NCBI GenBank assembly: GCA_043736395.1
Contig: JAYTCQ010000277.1
Location: 1-8,758, forward strand
Source of the DNA: JAFDVL01 sp043736395
Lineage (GTDB): Bacteria > Acidobacteriota > Blastocatellia > RBC074
Direction: 5' to 3'
DNA: 8,758 nt
Made by a program: the position numbers and the translations under genes
Part shown: in pieces, positions 1 to 6,870 of the stretch
Layout of the letters: the number at the start of each line of letters is the position of its first letter
Position numbering within the stretch: the stretch's first letter is position 1
Notes under the pieces: model-generated
Seen by the model: only the letters and a program-made list of their open reading frames with translations
Databases searched by the model: none
What the model was told of the DNA's origin: nothing

Positions 1-51
1 TAGACATTCCAGAGTACTGGCGCCCTTACTGCGTGCGGGCTTCTGCATTCT
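1..51. other. Left-edge intergenic stretch, possible end of a dispersed repeat
   Basis: This is the sequence downstream of the stop codon of the minus-strand aminotransferase gene. It contains no gene. Together with the first bases of the gene it forms a small hairpin, CTGCAT (43-48) and ATGCAG (54-59) around a 5-base loop, which includes the stop codon. The G/C-rich part (about 17-42) resembles dispersed intergenic repeats I associate with Acidobacteriota, but that is memory rather than a match I can show. A run of T is absent, so a classical intrinsic terminator is not supported. Confidence 0.3.
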
Positions 52-1338
52 TTATGCAGGCAATCCCTTCGTAATAATTCTTTCCATCACCTCTGCAAAC
101 AAATCAATCTCAGGCAAAGTCGTATAAACATTGGGTGTGATGCGGATTCCATTGACGCCGCGATCATTTACAATCGGCGTCGTGATGATCCGATATTCGT
201 TTTGCAGGTAAGCTCCAATCTTCAACAAATCCATACCTTCGACGTCTACATTTGCAAGTCCAACCGACATCGAAGGATCAAAGCTTGTCCGCAATTTCAC
301 GCCCTTCAATGGTTCTAATCGTTTCGCCCAACGTTGAAAAAGAAAGCGCATGCGAGCTTCTTTGCGTTCGGCTCCGATGCCTTCGTGAAAAGTCAGAGCT
401 TCGCCAATAGCTAAATAATTTCCTGATGGATGGGTACCGATTTGTTCAAATTTTCTGATGTTATTGTCGAGTGACTCATCGGCTCCGAACATTGGCCAGA
501 TTTTAGGAATTTTATTTTTACGCATATACAGCATCCCCGTACCGACGGGAGCGAGGAGCCATTTATGTAAACTTACGCCGTAAAAATCACAATCCAGATC
601 AGGCTGCTTTGTTGCAACGTGAGCGAACGCATGCGCGCCGTCCACGATAACTTCGATGCCACGGTTCCGCCCCATTTGGCAGATTTTTTTGACCGGGAAA
701 ATCTGTCCGGTTAAATTTGTCATGTGGCAAAAATGGATGACCTTGGTTTTTGGCGTAATCGCTTTTTCAAAAAGTATGGCGAGTTCATCCAAAGATTTTG
801 GCGGAGTAGGGAATTGAATTTTTTTGACTACGATGCCGTCGCGCCGTTCACGTTGACGCCACGTCGAAAGCATCCGTGGATAATCCTGCATCGTAGTCAG
901 CACTTCATCGCCAGCCTTTAAATCCATCCCGAATTGCACAGTTTCGAGTGCTTCGCTGGCGTTACGCGTGAACGCAATTTCTTCTGAATCACACCCAAAA
1001 TTCCTAGCTAATTTTTTTCGTACGGTTTCAAGTTGTGGATCAAGGATGCGCCACATGTTAAATGCCGGGGCGTGATTTGAAAACTGAATGTAGCGTTGCA
1101 TGGCAGCCTGTACGATCCGCGGTGATGGGCTGACTCCGCCGTTGTTGAGGTTGATGACGCTGCGATCAATATCAAATGCCTGCTGTACCTGAAACCAAAA
1201 ATCTTCATTCTGTGCGGCTTCTTCCGGTGGAAGGTGATTGACATATTTTGTTGCGGCAATCGCGTTTTCAATTCCTTTTTCGTTGAATTGCGCGACGGCG
1301 GCTCCGGCGGTTTTGAGGAAATTTCTTCGGGTGAACAT
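52..1338 (-). CDS. Tat-exported class-V aminotransferase family PLP enzyme (isopenicillin-N epimerase-like)
   Basis: The product is a 428-residue fold-type I PLP enzyme of the aminotransferase class V group, in the branch usually annotated as isopenicillin-N epimerase- or cysteine desulfurase-like. Substrate and reaction are not known. The N-terminus MFTRRNFLKTAG carries a twin-arginine motif, so export in folded form is likely, although the hydrophobic stretch after it is short. Visible family features are NLNNGGVSPSP (63-73), the cofactor phosphate region TRNASEAL (124-131), the PLP-ring aspartate in VDGAHA (D233), the Schiff-base lysine in SLHKW (K259) and a C-terminal GIRITPN arginine (R399) expected to hold a substrate carboxylate. 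All key residues are present, so it should be active. The ATG at 1338 is supported by GGAG eight bases upstream. The esterase gene lies upstream on the same strand, and a repeat doublet fills the gap between them. Confidence 0.9.
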   Translation of the reverse strand: MFTRRNFLKTAGAAVAQFNEKGIENAIAATKYVNHLPPEEAAQNEDFWFQVQQAFDIDRSVINLNNGGVSPSPRIVQAAMQRYIQFSNHAPAFNMWRILDPQLETVRKKLARNFGCDSEEIAFTRNASEALETVQFGMDLKAGDEVLTTMQDYPRMLSTWRQRERRDGIVVKKIQFPTPPKSLDELAILFEKAITPKTKVIHFCHMTNLTGQIFPVKKICQMGRNRGIEVIVDGAHAFAHVATKQPDLDCDFYGVSLHKWLLAPVGTGMLYMRKNKIPKIWPMFGADESLDNNIRKFEQIGTHPSGNYLAIGEALTFHEGIGAERKEARMRFLFQRWAKRLEPLKGVKLRTSFDPSMSVGLANVDVEGMDLLKIGAYLQNEYRIITTPIVNDRGVNGIRITPNVYTTLPEIDLFAEVMERIITKGLPA

Positions 1339-1346
1339 GAAGCATG

Positions 1347-1350
1347 CTCC
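1347..1350 (-). promoter_or_regulatory. Ribosome-binding site of the aminotransferase gene
   Basis: Read on the minus strand this is GGAG, eight bases before the ATG at 1338. It fixes the start. The outer hairpin of the intergenic repeat doublet (1354-1368) begins only three bases upstream of it. Confidence 0.6.
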
Positions 1351-1353
1351 AAT

Positions 1354-1545
1354 TGCCGCGTAGCGGCAGATGAATTTAGCCGTGGTGTTTCAACCCACGG
1401 TAGGATGCGACGGAAATCTTTTGGCGCGTCCGCGACAATTGAAAATAAACGTAAGCTCAGTCGTCGCTGACGCGACGTGATTAATTGTACCTGCTTTACC
1501 GTGGGTTGAAACACCACGGCTAAATTCACGGCGTCGCTACACGAC
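1354..1545. repeat. Inverted doublet A: two mirror copies of a 32-bp hairpin motif with outer hairpins
   Basis: Bases 1371-1402 and 1497-1528 are perfect reverse complements of each other over 32 bases. Each copy is itself a hairpin: CCGTGG, a loop, then CCACGG. Outside each copy is a second small hairpin at the matching position: TGCCGC-GTA-GCGGCA (1354-1368) on the left and GTCG-CTACA-CGAC (1533-1545) on the right. The two differ in sequence but keep the same layout, as if stem pairing were conserved. The 94-base core contains another stem, CGTCGC-TGAC-GCGACG (1462-1477). No open frame of note uses this region. The organisation matches REPIN- or MITE-like non-autonomous elements. That assignment is an inference, since copies elsewhere in the genome cannot be seen here. 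Confidence 0.85.
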
Positions 1546-1580
1546 AAAAACTAATACAGAGAAATTGATTTTACATTGTT

Positions 1581-2318
1581 TCAAAAAAGCTTCCCAAAAT
1601 AATGCGGCATCGCCTTTAGCCACCATTCCCAATCGTGTTTTACATCGTGTCCCCAAATATCCAGCCAGTTTGGAATGCCTTTGCTGTCGAGGATTCCTGA
1701 CAAGCGACGTGAACGGTCGGCGTCCTCAAAGGCTCCCTGTCCTGAAAAAATAATGATCGGTTTTTCCCCGCTTTGCAGAGTCGGCAAATGGTAGTGATCG
1801 TCGAGCTTCGGTAAGTAATCTACGGGGTTATTGAAGTATACATTTTCATCGTAATGACCATTCAGAAAATTCCTGATGTCATAACTTCCGCTCAATAAAA
1901 TCGCACCTGCGAAGAGATCGGAGTGCTTGAAAAAAAGATTGCATGCCAGGTACGCGCCGAGGCTGATTCCGGTGATGAACGGTTTAATATTTTGATCGTT
2001 ACAATCATTTCGAATCAGCGGCAAAACTTCTTCGGTGATGTAGCCGTCGTATGCATTCAGCCACATCATTTTTTCGTGTCCCGAAGCTTGCCGATTCATC
2101 AGCGCACGATCATTGACGCTGTTGACGGAATATAGTTTTACTTTTCCTTCGTCAACAAACGAACTGACCGAATCAATTAATTTAAAGCGTTCGTACTCCA
2201 AGAAATCAGCAGCGGCAGTAGGAAGCATTAAGATCGGATGTCCGAAATGTCCGTATGCTGCGAGCGGCATTTCCTGATGTAATCGTTCGCTGTACCAGGA
2301 TGTTAGATTGCGTTTCAT
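1581..2318 (-). CDS. Alpha/beta-hydrolase esterase, COG4947-like
   Basis: The 245-residue product looks like a cytoplasmic serine esterase of the esterase-D/COG4947 type. The N-terminus MKRNLTSWYSERL and the following segment up to the LPTAAADFLEYE loop are typical of that family. The nucleophile elbow is GISLG with Ser119, and a C-terminal WGHDVKHDW segment supplies the probable catalytic histidine (H228). An acidic residue around GAFEDADR (194-201) is a candidate third member of the triad. There is no signal peptide. Physiological substrate is unknown. The family acts on simple esters in annotation only. It lies upstream of the aminotransferase gene on the same strand, 242 bases apart, so co-transcription is possible but interrupted by repeat doublet A. 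No convincing Shine-Dalgarno precedes the ATG, which was chosen because it matches the family start. Confidence 0.88.
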   Translation of the reverse strand: MKRNLTSWYSERLHQEMPLAAYGHFGHPILMLPTAAADFLEYERFKLIDSVSSFVDEGKVKLYSVNSVNDRALMNRQASGHEKMMWLNAYDGYITEEVLPLIRNDCNDQNIKPFITGISLGAYLACNLFFKHSDLFAGAILLSGSYDIRNFLNGHYDENVYFNNPVDYLPKLDDHYHLPTLQSGEKPIIIFSGQGAFEDADRSRRLSGILDSKGIPNWLDIWGHDVKHDWEWWLKAMPHYFGKLF

Positions 2319-2339
2319 AAATTGATAATAATGCGAAAT

Positions 2340-2369
2340 AGCGTAGCAGTCACTTTAATAAATTGGCAA
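2340..2369 (-). promoter_or_regulatory. Candidate promoter of the esterase gene
   Basis: On the minus strand, TTGCCA (2369-2364) and TACGCT (2345-2340) are spaced by 18 bases and sit about 21 bases ahead of the esterase ATG. This would fit a sigma-70-type promoter with a short leader. Both boxes are imperfect, so this is tentative. Confidence 0.22.
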
Positions 2370-2421
2370 CCATTCTTGCGTGAATCGGCGAAGTCTTGGA
2401 TAATGCGCGATTGAATTAATC

Positions 2422-2552
2422 GTAGCGCAAACTTTCCAGTTTGCGTATGTAGCGGCAAGAACTCTGAAGGAAGACAGGCTCATTCGGTAAATCATTAGTT
2501 TCGATGAAAGAAATTTGTGATGTCAAAACGCAAACCGGAAAGTTTGCGGTAC
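2422..2552. repeat. Inverted doublet B: two mirror copies of a 25-bp hairpin motif
   Basis: The left copy core (2426-2445) is CGCAAACTTTCCAGTTTGCG, an 8-bp perfect stem with a 4-base loop. The right copy core (2529-2548) is CGCAAACCGGAAAGTTTGCG. The right copy is the reverse complement of the left with one difference in the core and two over the 25-base units 2422-2446 and 2528-2552. The copies are separated by 81 bases with no evident gene. The right copy ends immediately before the Shine-Dalgarno sequence of the solute-binding protein gene. The layout matches doublet A but the sequence is unrelated. It is REPIN-like by organisation. Confidence 0.8.
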
Positions 2553-2558
2553 AAGGGG
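2553..2558 (+). promoter_or_regulatory. Ribosome-binding site deciding the GTG start at 2564
   Basis: AAGGGG lies five bases before a GTG at 2564. An in-frame ATG at 2504 would place 20 extra residues, mostly encoded by repeat doublet B, ahead of the lipoprotein signal. The GTG gives a normal short positively charged n-region instead. The hairpin of the right doublet-B copy ends directly upstream. Confidence 0.7.
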
Positions 2559-2563
2559 ACACG

Positions 2564-4108
2564 GTGAAAAATATCTTAAATTTTAATCCACAAAATATTT
2601 TATCAATCGCATTCATAGCTCTATTAACATTGGCTTCGGCGTGTGTGACGAAAACGAAAACTGACGAATTGGTGATGTTACTCGAAAGTAAAGTCACAAC
2701 GTTTGATCCGCGTAACAGCACGGAATCCAGCGATGCCCGCATCCAGCAATTGCTCTTTAACGGACTCACGAAAAAGAACGAAAAGTTTGAACCGGTCGGA
2801 GATTTAGCCGAGAGCTTTGAATCTTCGCCGGATTACAAAACCTGGACGTTTAAGTTGCGTCAAGGAGTTAAATTTCATAATGGACGCCCTTTGACTGCGG
2901 CGGATGTGAAATACACATTTGATACGTTGGTGCAGGGGAAATTGAAAAAATCTGGTGAACTGACGCGCGATAATAATCTGGCGATGATCGAAGCGCCGGA
3001 CGCGAATACTGTGATTTTTCGGTGCAATAATGCGTTGCCAGGCTTTGCGAATTTGATCTTGCCGATTGGGATAATCCCCGAAGGCTCGGCTGAGACGCAG
3101 GCGAAAGCGCCTGTGGGCACGGGGCCATTTAAATTTGTCAGTTACGCTTCCGATCAGGAAATTTTGTTAGCGGCAAATGAAAATTATTTCGGCGGGCCTT
3201 CAACAGTTAAGACTTTAAAAGTGAAAATCGTCCCTGATAACACAACACGAGATGCGGAGCTGCGTAGCGGTTCCGGTGATTTGGCGATCAACGCTGATTT
3301 CGATCCCGTGACAGTGGAATCTTTGAAAAAAGCTCCGAACGTAAAGGTCATGCAGAGCGACGGAACGAACGTCGGCTACCTCGGCGTGAATATGGATGAT
3401 CCATTGCTGAAAGATGTGCGCATTCGTCAGGCGCTTGCGTACGGCATTGACCGCGAAGCTATCATTCGCGATGTCTTGCTTGGACAAGCAAAAACTGCGA
3501 ACAGCGTGTTACCTGTGACACAGTGGGCTTATGAAAAGGATTCGGCGATTTATAATTTTGAAATTGAAAAAGCCAAAGCTTTGTTAGATCAAGCCGGTAA
3601 AAAGCAGGACGGAGACAAGCCCCGATTTAAGCTGTCGTTGAAGACTTCGACGAATTCGCTCTCACGGAAAATCGGTGAAGTCCTGCAAGAGCAATTTCGC
3701 CGGATTGGGATTGAGCTTACCTTGATGCCGCTTGAACGAAACGTCATGCTTGATGATGTCCTGAAAGGAAATTATCAACTGTATTACCTGCAAATGGTGG
3801 GTGGAAATCAAAGCACTGACATCTTTAAATTTGCGTACCATTCAAAATCTGTTCCACCCAATGGACAGAATCGGATGCGATACAGCAATCCCAAAGTCGA
3901 CAAATTAATTGATGATGCTTTGTTGGCTCCGCAGGAAAAGCGGAAAGAAATTTATTCGGAAATTCAAAAAACTCTCGCACTGGAATTACCGCAAATTTAC
4001 CTGTGGTATCCATCTGCAATCACCGTCGTCAGAGACCGTGCCAACGGCATCGTCCAAGACCCCAGCGGCGATTGGAGCGTCGTGCGTAACGTCAAACTAA
4101 ATCCCTAG
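2564..4108 (+). CDS. Family-5 ABC transporter solute-binding lipoprotein (oligopeptide/dipeptide/nickel type)
   Basis: This is a 514-residue extracytoplasmic binding protein of the SBP family 5, which delivers peptides, nickel complexes or some sugars to an ABC importer. Starting from GTG, residues 1-27 form a lipoprotein signal: MKN, a hydrophobic core, and the lipobox LASAC with Cys27 as the predicted lipid-anchored residue. Family features follow in order: LFNGLTKKN (64-72), WTFKLRQGVKFHNG (94-107), PLTAADVKYTFD (109-120), PVGTGPFKF (183-191) and the signature-like DVRIRQALAYGIDREAI (284-300). Length is typical and the frame is intact to the C-terminus. Ligand cannot be read from the sequence. 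No permease or ATPase gene lies on either side, so it is an orphan binding protein or pairs with a distant transporter. Its TAG stop lies within the first unit of the following repeat. Confidence 0.92.
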   Translation: MKNILNFNPQNILSIAFIALLTLASACVTKTKTDELVMLLESKVTTFDPRNSTESSDARIQQLLFNGLTKKNEKFEPVGDLAESFESSPDYKTWTFKLRQGVKFHNGRPLTAADVKYTFDTLVQGKLKKSGELTRDNNLAMIEAPDANTVIFRCNNALPGFANLILPIGIIPEGSAETQAKAPVGTGPFKFVSYASDQEILLAANENYFGGPSTVKTLKVKIVPDNTTRDAELRSGSGDLAINADFDPVTVESLKKAPNVKVMQSDGTNVGYLGVNMDDPLLKDVRIRQALAYGIDREAIIRDVLLGQAKTANSVLPVTQWAYEKDSAIYNFEIEKAKALLDQAGKKQDGDKPRFKLSLKTSTNSLSRKIGEVLQEQFRRIGIELTLMPLERNVMLDDVLKGNYQLYYLQMVGGNQSTDIFKFAYHSKSVPPNGQNRMRYSNPKVDKLIDDALLAPQEKRKEIYSEIQKTLALELPQIYLWYPSAITVVRDRANGIVQDPSGDWSVVRNVKLNP

Positions 4109-4201
4109 TCTATTGAGTCTTTAAAGTCCGTAGAGTCTATAGAGTCTCTCGTGGCGACAAGGACTCGATAGACCCTAAAACTCACTCGACTCTAAAGACT
4201 A
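4106..4201. repeat. Inverted doublet C: 9-bp tandem units in mirror-image arms
   Basis: The left arm (4106-4150) is five consecutive 9-base units close to GAGTCTNTA: tagtctatt, gagtcttta, aagtccgta, gagtctata, gagtctctc. The right arm (about 4163-4201) reads the same way on the other strand in about four looser units, beginning tagtcttta, gagtcgagt, gagttttag. The core between them is only about 12 bases. The arms could fold into a long imperfect hairpin. The element starts on the stop codon of the solute-binding protein gene and ends five bases before the gnd start, so it fills practically the whole gap. Confidence 0.7.
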
Positions 4202-4206
4202 TTCTT

Positions 4207-5649
4207 ATGGCAAAAGCAAAAAAAGCGAAAATTGGAATGATCGGACTCGCCGTGATGGGCGAAAATCTGGCGCTGAACATTGCGCGTAATGGCTTCCCGA
4301 TAGCTGTCTTCAATCGTGATACCACGAAGGTAGATAAATTTCTGGCGCGGGCAGAAAGCTTCGATGATAGTGATAAAGTTATCGGAACTTATTCACTCGA
4401 AACATTTGTCGCCGCACTTGAGCGTCCACGAAAAATTATTCTGCTTGTGAAAGCGGGCGATCCGGTAGACGCCGTACTCGCGCAGTTGAAGCCTTTGCTC
4501 AAAAAAGGCGACATCGTCATTGATGGTGGAAATTCTTTCTTCCGCGATACACAGCGTCGCGAAAAAGAAATGAAAGCTTCCGGCATTCGCTATATCGGTT
4601 CCGGCGTTTCAGGCGGCGAATCCGGCGCTTTGTGGGGGCCTTCGCTGATGCCTGGTGGCGACGAAGCCGCGTACAATGAAATCAAGCCAATCTGGGAAGC
4701 TATCGCCGCGAAAGTTGATGACGGCCCTTGTGTGACTTACATCGGAAAAGACGGGGCAGGACATTTCGTCAAGATGGTGCACAACGGAATTGAGTACGGC
4801 GATATGCAGTTGATTGCAGAAGCGTACGATATTTTGCGGAACGCGCTGGGCTTGACTGCGCCGGAACTGCACAAAGTTTTCAAGTCGTGGAATGCCGGAA
4901 TGTTGGATTCATTTCTGATCGAAATCACGGCCAGAATCTTTAGCGTCAGCGATCCTGAAACTGGCAAAGCGCTGGTTGATCTCGTGCTCGATAAGGCCGG
5001 ACAAAAGGGAACCGGCAAATGGACTTCGCAATGTGCGTTGGAATTAGGCGTTGTCATTCCGACGATTAATGCTGCTGTGGATTCGCGTATTTTGTCTTCG
5101 ATGAAAGATGAACGCGTGGCCGCCAGCAAACAAATTAAAGGCCCGAAAGCAAAATATGAAGGCAACAAAAAAGCGTTAATTGATGCGGTTCGTGATGCGC
5201 TGTATGCCAGCAAGATTTGTTCGTACGCGCAAGGCATGAACCTGATACGTGCTCAAGCTGCCGTCGAAGGTTGGGATTTAAATATGGGCGAAATTTCGCG
5301 TATTTGGAAAGGCGGCTGCATCATTCGTGCGCAGTTCCTCGATAAGATTAAGCAGGCCTATCAGCGTCGTGCGGACTTGCCGAATTTATTACTTGATCCT
5401 GATTTCAAAACGTGGGTTACGAAAGCCCAACCGCGCTGGCGTCAAGCTGTTATCACTGCGCAAAGCTTAGGCATTGCGATTCCGGCGATGAGCGCAAGTC
5501 TGGCGTATTTCGATTCGTATCGCACGGCGAATCTGCCACAAAATTTAACGCAGGCACAGCGCGATTTCTTCGGCTCGCATACGTATGAACGCACAGATAA
5601 ACCATCGGGAGTGTTTGTGCATACAGAGTGGGAAGAGCTATCAAAATAA
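4207..5649 (+). CDS. gnd: 6-phosphogluconate dehydrogenase, decarboxylating
   Basis: The 480-residue enzyme oxidises and decarboxylates 6-phosphogluconate to ribulose 5-phosphate with NADP+, in the cytoplasmic oxidative pentose phosphate pathway. Length fits the long dimeric form. The N-terminal Rossmann domain has GLAVMGENLALNI (13-25) and FNRD (35-38), where Asn36/Arg37 sit where NADP-type enzymes bind the 2'-phosphate. GVSGGE (133-138) and GPSLMPGG (144-151) form the substrate loop. HFVKMVHNGIEYGD (186-199) carries the catalytic Lys189 and Glu196. The C-terminal FGSHTYERTDKP (455-466) supplies the His458/Arg462 that complete the partner subunit's site. All expected residues are present. 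No Shine-Dalgarno precedes the ATG: the space is taken up by repeat doublet C. The alternative start at Met11 would cut into the nucleotide-binding strand. Transcription ends at a strong terminator just downstream. Confidence 0.97.
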   Translation: MAKAKKAKIGMIGLAVMGENLALNIARNGFPIAVFNRDTTKVDKFLARAESFDDSDKVIGTYSLETFVAALERPRKIILLVKAGDPVDAVLAQLKPLLKKGDIVIDGGNSFFRDTQRREKEMKASGIRYIGSGVSGGESGALWGPSLMPGGDEAAYNEIKPIWEAIAAKVDDGPCVTYIGKDGAGHFVKMVHNGIEYGDMQLIAEAYDILRNALGLTAPELHKVFKSWNAGMLDSFLIEITARIFSVSDPETGKALVDLVLDKAGQKGTGKWTSQCALELGVVIPTINAAVDSRILSSMKDERVAASKQIKGPKAKYEGNKKALIDAVRDALYASKICSYAQGMNLIRAQAAVEGWDLNMGEISRIWKGGCIIRAQFLDKIKQAYQRRADLPNLLLDPDFKTWVTKAQPRWRQAVITAQSLGIAIPAMSASLAYFDSYRTANLPQNLTQAQRDFFGSHTYERTDKPSGVFVHTEWEELSK

Positions 5650-5669
5650 TTAATGTGAAAATATATTCG

Positions 5670-5714
5670 ACCACGAAGTTTCCTAAACAATGGAAACTTC
5701 GTGGTTATTTTTTT
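5670..5714 (+). terminator. Strong intrinsic terminator after gnd
   Basis: ACCACGAAGTTTCC (5670-5683) pairs perfectly over 14 bases with GGAAACTTCGTGGT (5692-5705) around an 8-base loop, followed by TATTTTTTT. This is a textbook rho-independent terminator 20 bases after the gnd stop. It ends 19 bases before the start of the kinase gene, leaving little room for a separate promoter. Confidence 0.88.
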
Positions 5715-5733
5715 AGAAATCATATTGTAGAAA

Positions 5734-6855
5734 ATGCTGACACGATTGTTAATCATTGCAGATGATTTGACTGGCGCGAATGACACCGGTGTTCAATTCG
5801 CACAGCAAGGCATTTCTACGCTCGTTAGCATTCATCACGAAATTCCACTGACAAATTTTACTGAGTATTGCGAAGTGTTGGTGATGAACACTGAATCGCG
5901 TCACGTCACGCCTGACGTAGCCTATGCCCGTGTCTTAAAAATTGCGCAACAAGGTGTCGCGCTCGGCATTCCGCATTTTTACAAAAAAACAGATTCGACT
6001 CTGCGCGGAAATATTGGCAGCGAACTGGAAGCGTTGTTATCTGCGACCAATGAAAACACTTTATTTTTTGCGCCTGCTTATCCCAAGCTGAAACGCACAG
6101 TAAACGCAGGCACACTGTTTGTGAAGGGCGTTGCGCTGCATCTGACTTCATTTGCGAGCGACCCGCTTAATCCGCTGAATGATGCTTTTATCCCGAAAAT
6201 TCTCGCGCACCAAACCTCAGTACAAATCGAATTATTCAACGGACTCAATCTCAAAACATCCAAGCCGACAATTTTTGTGATAGACACTGATAGTGATGAG
6301 GATTTGCAGAGAGATGCGCGACAGATCACTCGAAATTCGAAGCTCTTAGCGGGTTCAGCCGGATGGGCAGCCTGCTTGCCTGAAGCATTGCAATTCAATA
6401 CGAAAGCGGTGCCACAAATTCCATTATCCACCCCGATGTTGATTGTGAACGGAAGTCTTCATGAAAATTCTTTGCGTCAAATTGATTATGCTGCACAGCA
6501 GGGAATTCCGGTCGTAAATATAAATTCTTTGCAGGTGCATCAGCAATATGCCGTCGCGGATCGCATAATTCTCACGACGAATAAATCTGCTCACGACACA
6601 CATGCAGCTGAAAAAATGGCGAATCAGGTACGTCAAGTACTAGCCCGTTCTGAGGTGAAAACATTAGTTGTTTTTGGCGGAGACACGCTTGCTGCAATCG
6701 CGCAAACATTGCATTGGAACGCATTTCGCCCTCGCTTTGAAATCTTTGACGGAATCCCTGTAGTGGAAATTTGCGAAGATGAAAATCTTTTGCTTGTCAC
6801 CAAGGCTGGCGGATTTGGCGAGGAAGACTTGCTTATGAAGTTGATCGAAAAATAA
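5734..6855 (+). CDS. DUF1537 four-carbon acid sugar kinase
   Basis: The product is a two-domain kinase of the DUF1537 family, whose characterised members phosphorylate D-threonate (DtnK), D-erythronate (DenK) or 3-oxo-tetronates (OtnK) at O4 with ATP. The N-terminal substrate domain shows ADDLTGANDTG (9-19), KKTDSTLRGNIGSEL (84-98) and APAYPKLKRTVNAG (113-126). The C-terminal nucleotide domain shows GSAGWA (207-212), FGGDTLAA (314-321) and TKAGGFGEEDLL (356-367). At 373 residues it is shorter than the roughly 420 usual for the family; the middle region after about residue 150 is the likely place of the loss. Which acid it uses cannot be told from sequence, but the PdxA homologue next door favours threonate or erythronate. 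The ATG at 5734 gives the family start although no clear Shine-Dalgarno precedes it. It begins 19 bases after the gnd terminator. Confidence 0.92.
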   Translation: MLTRLLIIADDLTGANDTGVQFAQQGISTLVSIHHEIPLTNFTEYCEVLVMNTESRHVTPDVAYARVLKIAQQGVALGIPHFYKKTDSTLRGNIGSELEALLSATNENTLFFAPAYPKLKRTVNAGTLFVKGVALHLTSFASDPLNPLNDAFIPKILAHQTSVQIELFNGLNLKTSKPTIFVIDTDSDEDLQRDARQITRNSKLLAGSAGWAACLPEALQFNTKAVPQIPLSTPMLIVNGSLHENSLRQIDYAAQQGIPVVNINSLQVHQQYAVADRIILTTNKSAHDTHAAEKMANQVRQVLARSEVKTLVVFGGDTLAAIAQTLHWNAFRPRFEIFDGIPVVEICEDENLLLVTKAGGFGEEDLLMKLIEK

Positions 6856-6870
6856 ACCTACACCATTACA

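Noticed and set aside
724..921. A 65-codon plus-strand frame inside the aminotransferase gene
   Set aside because: It is antisense to a complete, motif-bearing gene and has no ribosome-binding site or recognisable features.
1371..1528. Terminal inverted repeats of an autonomous insertion sequence
   Set aside because: The space between the arms is 94 bases and holds no transposase frame; at most it is a non-autonomous element.
1008..1547. A 179-codon minus-strand frame running from repeat doublet A into the aminotransferase gene
   Set aside because: Half of it overlaps the well-supported aminotransferase in another frame and the rest reads through a structured repeat.
2504..2563. An ATG start 20 codons upstream for the solute-binding protein
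   Set aside because: Most of the extra codons are repeat doublet B, the lipoprotein signal would be displaced, and a GTG with AAGGGG at good spacing exists at 2564.
4106..4201. A CRISPR-like array from the regular 9-base units
   Set aside because: There are no spacers between the units, the units are far too short, the orientation inverts in the middle, and no cas gene is near.
4737..5237. A 166-codon open frame antisense to gnd
   Set aside because: It lies wholly within gnd, whose protein is complete with all catalytic motifs. The antisense product has no recognisable motif and is a codon-bias shadow.
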